NCBI GenBank assembly: GCA_046297835.1 | Contig: JBKBHI010000002.1 | Location: forward strand, 186,001 to 250,000 | Source: CAMAVH01 sp046297835 | GTDB taxonomy: Bacteria; Pseudomonadota; Alphaproteobacteria; SMXQ01 | Length of the DNA stretch: 64,000 bases | Reading direction: 5' to 3' | Shown: piece after piece, positions 42,776 through 51,010 of the stretch | Layout: every line of letters starts with the position of its first letter | Numbering within the stretch: position 1 is the first letter of the stretch | Translations under genes and position numbers: made by a program | Notes under the pieces: generated by a model | What the model saw: only the letters and a program-made list of their open reading frames with translations | What the model was told of the DNA's origin: nothing | Databases searched by the model: none

Positions 42776-45721
42776 TCAGTGAATCGCCGCCCAGTCGTCG
42801 CCGACGCCGGTCTCGACGATCAGCGGCACGTCGAGCTCACGCGCCGGCAACGTCGCGCGCTCCATCACCTCGCGCACGATCTGCGCCGTCTTCTCCGCCT
42901 CGCCCTCGGGCAGCTCGAACACCAGTTCGTCATGCACCTGGAGCAGCATCTTCGCGTTCAAGCCCGCCGCCTTTAACGCGGCGGGCACGCGAATCATCGC
43001 GCGCTTGATGATGTCGGCCGCCGCGCCCTGCAACGGCGCGTTGATCGCGGCACGCTCGGCGAAGCTGCGCCGCGCGGGGATCTTGTCGTTGATCCAGGGC
43101 ACATGAATCTTGCGGCCGAAGATCGTCGTGACGAAGCCCTGCTTGCGCGCGATCTCCTTGGTCCGCTCCATGTAGTCCTTGATGCCCGGATAACGCTCGA
43201 AATACGCCTTGATGTAGCTCGACGCCTCGCCCTGCGGAATGCCGAGCTGGTTGGCGAGGCCGAAGGCGCTGATGCCGTAGATGATGCCGAAGTTGATCGC
43301 CTTGGCCTTGCGGCGGACCATCGGGTCCATGCCCTTCACCGGCACGCCGAACATTTCCGACGCGGTCATGGCATGGATGTCGAGCCCGTCGCGGAAGGCT
43401 TTTTTCAGCGTGTCGATGCCGGCGACATGGGCCAGGAGCCGCAGCTCGATCTGCGAATAGTCGGCCGACAGCAGCTTGTGGCCCTTTTCGGCGATGAAGG
43501 CGCGGCGGATCTTGCGGCCTTCTTCCGTGCGGACCGGAATGTTCTGCAGGTTCGGATCGTTCGACGACAGCCGGCCGGTCGCGGCGCCGGTCATGCCGTA
43601 ATTGGTGTGGACGCGGCCGGTCTTGGGATGAATCTGCTCGGCGAGCGCGTCCGAATAGGTGCTTTTCAGCTTGGCGATCTGCCGCCAGTCGAGCACGCGC
43701 GCCGGCAGGTCGTGGCCCTGCGCCGCCAATTCCTCCAGCACGTCCGCGCCGGTGGCGTAAGCGCCGGTCTTGCCCTTCTTGCCGCCGGGCAGGCCCATCT
43801 CGTCGAACAGCACTTCGCCGAGCTGCTTGGGCGAGCCGACGTTGAATTCGCGATTGGCGAGCTTATGAATCTCCGCTTCCAGCACGCGCATGCGCTTTTC
43901 GAAGTCAGCCGAGAGGCCATGCAGGACGGCGCGATCGACCTTGATGCCGGCGCGCTCCATATCGGCCAGCACACCGATCAGCGGCCGCTCCAACGTCTCG
44001 TAAACCGTCGTCATGCGGTCGGAAACCAGGCGCGGCTTCAACAGCGCGTGCAGGCGGAAGGTGACGTCGGCGTCCTCGGCGGCGTAGCAGGTGGCGGAAT
44101 CGAGCGCGACGCGGTCGAACGTCACTTGCTTGCGCCCCGTGCCGGTGACGTCGGCATATTTGATCGTGCTATGGCCGAAATGCAGTTCGGCCAGATCGTC
44201 CATGCCGTGCCCGTGCAGGCCCGCTTCGAGCACGAAAGACAGCACCATGCTGTCGTCCACAGGGCCGAGCGCGACGCCGTAGCTCGCCATCACCTGGCGG
44301 TCGTATTTGATGTTGTGCCCGACCTTGAGCACGCCCTCGTCCTCGAGCAGCGGCTTGAGGATGTCGAGCGCCGTCTGCAGCCCGACCTGCTTGGGCCGGC
44401 CGGCGCTCTCGCCGGGGGCGACGCCGAGATCGAGCGCGCCCTGCTGCTCCGAGCCCGGATCAATATGACCGAGCGGCAGATAGGCCGCTTCGCCCGGCGC
44501 GATGGCGAGCGAGACGCCGACCAGCTCGGCCTGCATCGGATCGAGCGAGGTGGTCTCGGTATCGACGGCGACGAGGCCAGCATCGCGCGCCTTGGCGACC
44601 CACAGTCGCAAGCCGTCCTCGTCCTGGATGCAGCTGTAGCTTTTGGAATCGGGCAGCTTGGTCAGGCTCGCCAAAAGCGCGGCCTGCTGCTCACCGAGCG
44701 CGACGGGCTTGCTGTTCTCTTTGCCGGGCCGGGCGACGCCGATCTTGGGCGGCTTGAAACTGTCGGGAACTTCTTTGCCTTCCGTCGCCGGCGCGCCGAG
44801 GTCGAGCTCGCTGACCTTGACGCCGCGCGCGGCGAGATCGCTGCCGACGCGCGCCAGCAGGCGGTTGAAATCCTGCGCCTTCAAGAAGCCGAGCAACTTG
44901 CCCGGATCGGGGGCCTGCACGACGAAATCGGTGTATTGCTCGGTGACCGGCGCCTGGTCTTCGAGGCGCACCAAGTCGCGCGACATGCGCGCCTTGTCGG
45001 CGTTATTGACGAGGTTCTCGCGCCGCTTGGGCTGCTTGATCTCGCCGGCCCGCGCCAGCAGCGTGTCGAGATCGCCATAGGCGTTGATCAGCTCGGCGGC
45101 GGTCTTGTAGCCAATGCCCGGCACGCCCGGCACGTTGTCGACCGCATCGCCGGCGAGCGCCAGCACGTCCTGCACTTTGTCGGGCGTGACGCCGAACTTC
45201 TCCAGCACCTCGGGCGCGCCGATGCGCTTCTGCTTCATCGGATCGAGCAGCGTCACCTTGTCGGAAACGAGCTGCATGAGATCCTTGTCGGAGGAGACCA
45301 CCGTCACCTCGTCGCCGTTGGCGACGGCGGCCTTGGCGTAAGTGGCGATCAGGTCGTCGGCCTCGTAGCCCTCCATCTCGATGCACGGCACGTTGAAGGC
45401 GCGCGTGGCGTCGCGGATCAGCGCGAATTGCGGGATCAGGTCTTCCGGCGCGTCGGGCCGGTTAGCCTTGTAATCGGCGTAGATGTCGTTGCGGTAGTTC
45501 TTGCGCGCGGCGTCGAAGATGACGGCGAGATAATCGGTCTCGAGATCGGCGATCAGCTTCAGCAGCATCTGCGAGAAGCCGAAGACGGCGTTGACCGGCG
45601 TGCCGTCGCGCCGCGTCATCGGCGGCAGCGCGTGATAGGCGCGGAAAATGTAGCCCGAACCGTCGACCAGATAGAGATGGTTTGGCTTGCCGGCGGCTTT
45701 CGTTGCGGGCGTCTTGGCCAT
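42776..45721 (-). CDS. polA: DNA polymerase I
   Basis: A 981-aa repair and primer-removal polymerase with all three activities. The N-terminal 5' nuclease includes YLVDGSGYIFRAYHALP and the helix-hairpin GVPGIGYKTAAELI. The 3'-5' exonuclease keeps its metal ligands (AVDTETTSLDP). The polymerase has motif A LLSADYSQIELRLLAHV, motif B RRKAKAINFGIIYG and motif C LLQVHDELVFE. The ATG overlaps the zinc-finger gene stop by 1 nt. The gene is of normal length and intact. Confidence 0.97.
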   Translation of the reverse strand: MAKTPATKAAGKPNHLYLVDGSGYIFRAYHALPPMTRRDGTPVNAVFGFSQMLLKLIADLETDYLAVIFDAARKNYRNDIYADYKANRPDAPEDLIPQFALIRDATRAFNVPCIEMEGYEADDLIATYAKAAVANGDEVTVVSSDKDLMQLVSDKVTLLDPMKQKRIGAPEVLEKFGVTPDKVQDVLALAGDAVDNVPGVPGIGYKTAAELINAYGDLDTLLARAGEIKQPKRRENLVNNADKARMSRDLVRLEDQAPVTEQYTDFVVQAPDPGKLLGFLKAQDFNRLLARVGSDLAARGVKVSELDLGAPATEGKEVPDSFKPPKIGVARPGKENSKPVALGEQQAALLASLTKLPDSKSYSCIQDEDGLRLWVAKARDAGLVAVDTETTSLDPMQAELVGVSLAIAPGEAAYLPLGHIDPGSEQQGALDLGVAPGESAGRPKQVGLQTALDILKPLLEDEGVLKVGHNIKYDRQVMASYGVALGPVDDSMVLSFVLEAGLHGHGMDDLAELHFGHSTIKYADVTGTGRKQVTFDRVALDSATCYAAEDADVTFRLHALLKPRLVSDRMTTVYETLERPLIGVLADMERAGIKVDRAVLHGLSADFEKRMRVLEAEIHKLANREFNVGSPKQLGEVLFDEMGLPGGKKGKTGAYATGADVLEELAAQGHDLPARVLDWRQIAKLKSTYSDALAEQIHPKTGRVHTNYGMTGAATGRLSSNDPNLQNIPVRTEEGRKIRRAFIAEKGHKLLSADYSQIELRLLAHVAGIDTLKKAFRDGLDIHAMTASEMFGVPVKGMDPMVRRKAKAINFGIIYGISAFGLANQLGIPQGEASSYIKAYFERYPGIKDYMERTKEIARKQGFVTTIFGRKIHVPWINDKIPARRSFAERAAINAPLQGAAADIIKRAMIRVPAALKAAGLNAKMLLQVHDELVFELPEGEAEKTAQIVREVMERATLPARELDVPLIVETGVGDDWAAIH

Positions 45722-45915
45722 CAGTGGGCGGCCGGTTTCGCGCCCGCCTTCAGCACGTATTTACGGTCGCAATAGGGGCATTCGGCCTCGCCCTTGCCTT
45801 CGAGATTGAGGAAAACGCGGGGATGACCGAGCGCGCCGCCGGGGCCGTCGCACGCCACCTGCAATTGCTCGACGACGAGGGTTTCGGGCGGGGTCAGCGG
45901 ATCGGACGCGGCCAT
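45721..45915 (-). CDS. Zinc-finger CHCC family protein
   Basis: A 64-aa protein of the zf-CHCC family (COG4391): Cys22, His31 (GHPRVFLNLEGKGEAE), Cys46 and Cys49 (CPYCDRKYVL). Mitochondrial relatives are the NDUFS6 subunit of complex I, and the bacterial protein is thought to serve complex I or zinc handling, but this is inference. The start at 45915 (MAASDPLTPPETL) fits family length. It precedes polA with a 1-nt overlap. Confidence 0.88.
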   Translation of the reverse strand: MAASDPLTPPETLVVEQLQVACDGPGGALGHPRVFLNLEGKGEAECPYCDRKYVLKAGAKPAAH

Positions 45916-46087
45916 GATGTCTGCCTTGAAGTGAGGGGGGCGCGATGAGGAAAGACGGCGGCGCGGGCGGCGTTTGACGGACCGCGCCGCGAGGGCCAAA
46001 ATGACGCCATATCATACCCTTGGCCGCCCCCGCCCCTCAACCCCTCCCCGCCGCGCTCCCGCGCCGCAAGCATTTTGGCCCCGTTCC

Positions 46088-47089
46088 ATGCCCCCAAGCC
46101 CCCTGCCCAGCGACGCCGCCCTGCCCGATTACGCGGTCGAAATTTCCGGCCTGACCAAGATCTACGCCGCCGGCAAGACGACGCCGGCCAAGACGGCGCT
46201 GCGCGGCATCGACCTGAAAATCCCGCGCGGCTCGTTCTTCGGCCTGCTCGGACCCAACGGCGCGGGCAAGTCGACGACGATCAACATCCTCGCCGGCCTG
46301 GTGAACAAGACCGCCGGCGACGTCCGCATCTGGGGCCACGACATCGTGCGCGACATGCGCGCCGCCCGCCTGTCGATCGGCGTGGTGCCGCAGGAATTGA
46401 ACATCGATCCGTTCTTCACGCCGCGCGCGCTCTTGAACCTGCAATCGGGCTTCTACGGCGTGCCGGCGGCCGAGCGCCGCACCGAGGAGATCCTGCGCGC
46501 CGTCGGCCTGACCGAGCAGGCGGAAGCCTATGCCCGCACCCTGTCGGGCGGCATGCGCCGCCGCCTGCTGATCGGCAAGGCGATGCTGCACGATCCGCCC
46601 GTGCTGGTGCTCGACGAGCCGACCGCCGGCGTCGACGTCGAGCTGCGCCAAAGCCTGTGGGCCTATATGAAGGCGATGAACGAGCGCGGCACCACCATCC
46701 TGCTGACCACGCACTATCTCGAAGAAGCCGAGAAGCTGTGCGACCAGATCGCCATCATCGACCGCGGCGAAGTGGTGGCCTGCGACACGACCAGCGCCCT
46801 GCTGCACCGGCTCGACCGCAAGGAGCTGATCGTCACCGTCGCCGACGATCTGGCCCGGGTGCCGGCCGAGGTCGAGCGCTTCGCCGCCGAATTGCTGCCG
46901 CCGCGTCGCCTCGCCTTCCGCTACCAGCCGAGCAAGACGCAGATCGGCGAGATTTTCGCGGCGCTCGCCGCCGCCGGCGTCGTCATCGCCGACGTGACGA
47001 CGGAGGAAAGCCGGCTGGAGGACATCTTCCTCGAATTGACCGGGGGTCGGCGCGCCGCCAGTCTGGCCGGCAGCGCCGCCGCGAGTTGA
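46088..47089 (+). CDS. ABC transporter ATP-binding protein, YadG/ABC-2 export type
   Basis: A 333-aa ATPase with Walker A GPNGAGKSTT near residue 54, Q-loop VVPQELNIDPFFT, signature LSGGMRRRL, Walker B VLVLDEPTAGVD and switch His in TTHYLEEAE. A C-terminal extension ends TTEESRLEDIFLELTGG, typical of ABC-2 exporters. No permease gene is adjacent; the next gene encodes a hydrolase. The start at 46088 has a weak ribosome-binding site. Confidence 0.85.
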   Translation: MPPSPLPSDAALPDYAVEISGLTKIYAAGKTTPAKTALRGIDLKIPRGSFFGLLGPNGAGKSTTINILAGLVNKTAGDVRIWGHDIVRDMRAARLSIGVVPQELNIDPFFTPRALLNLQSGFYGVPAAERRTEEILRAVGLTEQAEAYARTLSGGMRRRLLIGKAMLHDPPVLVLDEPTAGVDVELRQSLWAYMKAMNERGTTILLTTHYLEEAEKLCDQIAIIDRGEVVACDTTSALLHRLDRKELIVTVADDLARVPAEVERFAAELLPPRRLAFRYQPSKTQIGEIFAALAAAGVVIADVTTEESRLEDIFLELTGGRRAASLAGSAAAS

Positions 47090-47119
47090 AACGGCAGCAA
47101 CCGGGGGCGCGGGAATTCC

Positions 47120-48241
47120 ATGCCCGTTTCCGTCGTTAACCGCAGGATGCGAACCCTTGCCGGCTGTATCGCCCTTGCCCTATTCGCCTTGCCGCTACTG
47201 GCCGCTTGCGCGCCGCGCTTCATTCCCATGGGACCGCCGGTGACGACGCCGAAGATCGAGATGGCCGCGGAAGCGGAGCATCCGGGCTTGGGCGAGCTGC
47301 CCTTCTTGGGCGAAATGACCGTGGCCGACGGCACGCAACTGCCGCTGCGCAGCTGGCTGCCCAAAGCGCCGCCGACCGCCGTCATCGTCGCGCTGCACGG
47401 CTTCAACGATTATTCCAACGCCTTCGACATGCCCGGCCCTTATTGGGCGGAGCGCGGCGTCGCCACCTACGCCTACGACCAGCGCGGCTTCGGCCGCGCG
47501 CCCGACGCCGGCCGCTGGGCCGGCGTCGATACCTACATCGACGATCTGCGCAGCGCCGCCGAGCTGCTGCGCGCGCGCCATCCGGGCGTGCCGCTTTATG
47601 CGCTCGGCGAAAGCATGGGCGGCGCGATCGCCATGATGGCGATGACCGATCCGCGTCCGCCCGACGTCGACGGCGCGATCTTCGTCGCGCCCGCCGTGTG
47701 GGACCGCAGCCACATGCCGTTCTATCAGACCTGGACGCTGTGGATCGCCAGCAACACGGTGCCGTGGATGGCGCTGTCGGCCAAGGGCCTCGACATCCTG
47801 CCGTCCGACAACATCGAGATGCTGCGCAAATTGTCGGCCGATCCGCTGGTCATCAAATCGACGCGCGTCGATACCATCCGCGGCCTCGTCGATCTCATGG
47901 ACGACGCCTTCGCCGCCGCGCCCAAGCTGAACGCGCCGAGCCTGCTGCTCTACGGCGCGCGCGACGAGGTGGTGCCGGAAAAGCCGACGCTCGCCATGAT
48001 GGCCAGCCTGCCGCGCAACGGCCGGCACCAGGTCGCCATCTATAGCCGCGGCTACCACATGCTGCTGCGCGACCTGCAAGGCCCGGCGGTGTGGGACGAC
48101 ATCCTCGCCTGGATCGGCGCGCCCAAAAGCGCCCTGCCCTCCGGCGCGGATTTGGAAGCTCGCCAAAAGCTTGCGCCGCGCCACTCACATCGCGCGGGTC
48201 GACTTCAAGCCGCTTTATTGGACCGCACGACGCGTTCGTAG
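47120..48241 (+). CDS. Alpha/beta-hydrolase lipoprotein, monoacylglycerol-lipase-like
   Basis: A 373-aa protein with a lipoprotein signal (LALFALPLLAACAP, lipidated Cys in AAC), so it is probably membrane-attached in the periplasm. The hydrolase domain shows VALHGFNDYSNAF (oxyanion), the nucleophile Ser in GESMGG, Asp in LLYGARDEVVP and His in RGYHMLLRD, a full catalytic triad. The family is closest to monoacylglycerol lipases and lysophospholipases; substrate unknown. Its tail overlaps the convergent PAS gene by 37 nt, and the last roughly 20 residues look non-conserved. Confidence 0.82.
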   Translation: MPVSVVNRRMRTLAGCIALALFALPLLAACAPRFIPMGPPVTTPKIEMAAEAEHPGLGELPFLGEMTVADGTQLPLRSWLPKAPPTAVIVALHGFNDYSNAFDMPGPYWAERGVATYAYDQRGFGRAPDAGRWAGVDTYIDDLRSAAELLRARHPGVPLYALGESMGGAIAMMAMTDPRPPDVDGAIFVAPAVWDRSHMPFYQTWTLWIASNTVPWMALSAKGLDILPSDNIEMLRKLSADPLVIKSTRVDTIRGLVDLMDDAFAAAPKLNAPSLLLYGARDEVVPEKPTLAMMASLPRNGRHQVAIYSRGYHMLLRDLQGPAVWDDILAWIGAPKSALPSGADLEARQKLAPRHSHRAGRLQAALLDRTTRS

Positions 48242-48837
48242 CATGACGGACAGATGCCGTGGCTGATCACCACGTCGCTTGGCCCGAGCCGGCGATAATA
48301 TTCTTCCGGCGAGATCCAGGTCTTGTTTTCCGCATGAGCGCCGACGGGCCATGTCACGTCATGGCAATAGCTGCACATTCCTAGGATTTGCGAATCTTCA
48401 TACTTCATACCCTCGCGAATCCATTTTTCCTGCTCGAACATCATCATCGGAATGCGCGAGCGCTGATGAAGCGTCTGAGATTGGTAGAGCACGGCAACCG
48501 TCTCGCTGCCGCACCGGATCGCGCTGATCGACATCCGCATATGACGTTCGACGGCGGGGGAATCGCAACGGTACTCGAAAGAGATCATTCGCTTTCCCCG
48601 CAGCCATGCGCTCTCGTGCAATTCGCGATAGGCGTCTTTGACGGGGTCGCCGCGAAACATGTCGAACAGGGATCTGCCGACAACGGCATCGCTGTCTGAA
48701 ACGTCGGCTGCCGTCTCTTCGGCGAAGGCCTCCCACGCCGGCCGGCCGACAGCCATGATGATGCCCGACCGGTCCGCTAAATAAGCCGTGCCGTCGATCG
48801 CATCGAGAATGTCTTGAGCGGCGATGCGTTTCATCAA
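48205..48837 (-). CDS. PAS-domain protein with C-terminal CxxC...HGICPxC motif
   Basis: A 210-aa soluble protein. Residues 10-125 look like a PAS fold (AYLADRSGIIMAVGRPAWEAFA, VVGRSLFDMF, AVLYQSQT). The C-terminal region carries Cys155 and Cys158 (CSYCHDVTWP), WISPEEYYRRLG, then SHGICPSCYE with Cys196 and Cys199. This CxxC-W-EEY-SHGxCPxC arrangement recurs in PAS and response-regulator proteins and could bind a metal or act in redox sensing; its role is unproven. It is divergent from a small cytochrome c, and local GC is lower than the neighbours. No output domain is present. Confidence 0.75.
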   Translation of the reverse strand: MMKRIAAQDILDAIDGTAYLADRSGIIMAVGRPAWEAFAEETAADVSDSDAVVGRSLFDMFRGDPVKDAYRELHESAWLRGKRMISFEYRCDSPAVERHMRMSISAIRCGSETVAVLYQSQTLHQRSRIPMMMFEQEKWIREGMKYEDSQILGMCSYCHDVTWPVGAHAENKTWISPEEYYRRLGPSDVVISHGICPSCYERVVRSNKAA

Positions 48838-48946
48838 GTTGTCACTCTGGCATTTCGATGGGTTTAATATCCATTGATTCGTCGTTTAAGACATCATTCT
48901 TATTATCGCAGAACGGTCTCAATCTACCGCATAGGGTCGAGCACTG

Positions 48947-49270
48947 ATGCATTTTACTGGCGGAAAAATTCTTGCCGTATTTTTCTTCGCGGCCTTCCCG
49001 TGCGTAGCGCCGGCGCAAGAGATGGCCCAGGAGCCCTCCGTTCAGGACGGCATGCGCTTCGCATATCGCTGGTGTTACAGCTGCCATCGCAGCAGCCAAA
49101 GCGCCGCGCCGCGCTTTGAGGATTTGAGCCGCGCGCGCGATGTCACGATCGAATATCTGCAGCGATATGCCGCGAACCCGAGCCATAAAATGCTCAAGTT
49201 CGATTTGACCGATCGCGACGCCGCCAATCTGCAAGCCTACATCGCGACCCTCGCGCCGCCGGCTCAATAA
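48947..49270 (+). CDS. Small class I c-type cytochrome
   Basis: A 107-aa periplasmic cytochrome with a signal (ILAVFFFAAFPCVAPA) cleaved near residue 23. Heme-binding CYSCH (Cys43, Cys46, His47) and a probable axial Met82 in HKMLKFDLTDRD follow, then LQAYIATLAPP. It is an electron carrier, partner unknown. The divergent PAS/CxxC gene may sense redox state linked to it (inference). The 109-nt gap between them is about 40 percent GC. Confidence 0.85.
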   Translation: MHFTGGKILAVFFFAAFPCVAPAQEMAQEPSVQDGMRFAYRWCYSCHRSSQSAAPRFEDLSRARDVTIEYLQRYAANPSHKMLKFDLTDRDAANLQAYIATLAPPAQ

Positions 49271-49455
49271 CGCTGCGGCAGGCTTTTGCCGCGGCGATCT
49301 GCGCTATTTCTCTTAGGAAATGTGGCAGAGCCGCGGGACATTGTGCGGTGCAATATAACGGTGGTTACTTTGCCGAGACTTGCCGTTCGCGGGACGAGAG
49401 ACCTAATCTCGCAAACTATTCCTCGCGCCATCGCGCATCCTCACGGAGAACCGCC

Positions 49456-50442
49456 ATGCCTCTCTCCTTCACTCGCCGCGCCGCCCTGCTCGGTCTGAGC
49501 GCCGCCGCCATCGCGCTCGGCGCTCCGCTCGGCGACGCCGCCGCCCAGACGATCCAGCAATTGAAGATCATGGCTCCGGCCGCGCCGGGCGGCGGCTGGG
49601 ACTCGACCGCGCGCCAGATGCAATCGGCGATCACGCAAGCCGGCATCGTCAAGAACGTGCAGGTCGCCAACGTGACCGGCGCGGGCGGCACCATCGGCCT
49701 CGCCTCGCTCGTCAACAACATGAAAGGCGACGGCAACCAGCTCATGGTCAACGGCCTCGTCATGGTCGGCGCGATCCTGACCAACAAGTCGGCGGTCACG
49801 CTTTCGCAGGTGACGCCGATCGCGCGCCTCACCGGCGAATATGAAGTCGTCGTCGTGCCGGCCGCCTCGCCGGTCAAGACGATGAAAGAGCTCGCCGACC
49901 GCATTAAAGCGAACCCCGGCGCGGTCGCCATCGCCGGCGGCTCCGCCGGCGGCACCGACCACATCCTCGCCGGCCTGATCGCCAAGGACGTCGGCGCCGA
50001 TCCGTCGAAGATCAACTACGTGCCGTTCTCGGGCGGCGGCGAAGCGCTCGCCGCCATCATGGGCAACCATGTCGCCGCCGGCATCAGCGGCTACGGCGAG
50101 TTCGCCGGCCCGATCAAAGCCGGCCGCCTCCGCGCGCTCGCCGTCTCCAGCCCCAAGCGGATCGCCGGCCTGCCCGACGTGCCGACGCTGATGGAGAGCG
50201 GCATCAACATCGAGCTCGCCAACTGGCGTTCGGTCGTCGCCCCGCCGGGCCTGAGCGCGGCGCAGACCGCCGCGCTGATCGACGTCGTCGACCGCATGGT
50301 CAAGAGCCCGCAATGGAAAGCGACCCTGGAGAAGAACGACTGGGTCGATCTCTACATGCCGGGCGACCAGTTCGCCGCCTACCTCAAGTCCGAGGACGAA
50401 CGCGTCACCGGCATCCTCAAGACCATCGGTCTCGCGAAGTAA
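49456..50442 (+). CDS. tctC: TctC-type substrate-binding protein of a tripartite tricarboxylate transporter
   Basis: A 328-aa periplasmic binding protein of the Bug/TctC family. It has a Tat-like signal with TRRAALLGLSAAAIALG. The family motif MAPAAPGGGWDSTARQM follows, then NVTGAGGTIGL, GGSAGGTDHILAGL and VPTLMESGI. The ATG at 49456 is preferred over the in-frame 49348 because the mature domain and signal begin there. tctB and tctA follow after a strong terminator, which should give excess binding protein. Substrate unknown (a carboxylate by family). Confidence 0.9.
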   Translation: MPLSFTRRAALLGLSAAAIALGAPLGDAAAQTIQQLKIMAPAAPGGGWDSTARQMQSAITQAGIVKNVQVANVTGAGGTIGLASLVNNMKGDGNQLMVNGLVMVGAILTNKSAVTLSQVTPIARLTGEYEVVVVPAASPVKTMKELADRIKANPGAVAIAGGSAGGTDHILAGLIAKDVGADPSKINYVPFSGGGEALAAIMGNHVAAGISGYGEFAGPIKAGRLRALAVSSPKRIAGLPDVPTLMESGINIELANWRSVVAPPGLSAAQTAALIDVVDRMVKSPQWKATLEKNDWVDLYMPGDQFAAYLKSEDERVTGILKTIGLAK

Positions 50443-50463
50443 GCCGGCCGCGACAGCAAGAGA

Positions 50464-50492
50464 GGGGATCGGCGCGCCGCCGATCCCCTTTT
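50464..50492 (+). terminator. Intrinsic terminator between tctC and tctB
   Basis: GGGGATCGGCG-CGC-CGCCGATCCCC (50464-50488) is an 11-bp stem followed by TTTT. Being inside the operon, it can act as a partial terminator that lowers expression of the membrane components relative to the binding protein. Confidence 0.8.
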
Positions 50493-50518
50493 CGTTTCAT
50501 CGAAATTCCGGCGGGCCC

Positions 50519-51010
50519 ATGCATCGTTTCCTTCGCGGCGAGATCCTCATCTCTCTCGGCGTCATCGCGCTGGGCATCTTCTACGTCATCGGGACGATGG
50601 CCATTCCGGTCGCGACCAGCGGCTATTCGCGCGTCGGCCCCGCCGACTTTCCATGGGGCATATCGATCGCGCTGATCGTCATCGGCCTGTTCCTGCTGCG
50701 CGAGGCGCTGTCCGGCCAATGGGTCGGCGAGGGCGCGCTCTCCGACGCGCCGGCCTTCACCATCGTGCCCTTCCTCTGGATCAGCCTCGGCTTGGTCCTT
50801 CACATCATCCTGCTCGAACCCGCCGGTTTCGTCGTCGGCTCGCTCGCCCTGTTCGTCTGCACCGCCTACGGATTCGGCGCGCGCAATCTTCTCGTCACCG
50901 CCGCGATCGGCTTCATCCTCTGCTTCGTCACCTATTTCGGCTTCAGCCGCTGGCTCGACGTCGGCCTGCCCCCTGGCGTGCTGGGCGGCATTCTGGAAGG
51001 CATCGTCTGA
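50519..51010 (+). CDS. tctB: TctB-type small permease subunit
   Basis: A 163-aa membrane protein with about four helices, beginning MHRFLRGEILISLGVIALGIFYVIGTMAIP and ending in WLDVGLPPGVL. The pattern YSRVGPADFPWGI is the TctB signature segment. It overlaps tctA by 1 nt (tgATG) and is separated from tctC by the terminator. Confidence 0.9.
   Translation: MHRFLRGEILISLGVIALGIFYVIGTMAIPVATSGYSRVGPADFPWGISIALIVIGLFLLREALSGQWVGEGALSDAPAFTIVPFLWISLGLVLHIILLEPAGFVVGSLALFVCTAYGFGARNLLVTAAIGFILCFVTYFGFSRWLDVGLPPGVLGGILEGIV

Noticed and set aside
43103..45775. 890-codon plus-strand frame opposite polA
   Set aside because: Antisense shadow of polA with the same composition artefacts; the real gene has every polymerase motif.
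49271..49455. Sigma-54 promoter before tctC
   Set aside because: GTGGCAG occurs near 49320, but the matching TTGC element at the required distance is missing.
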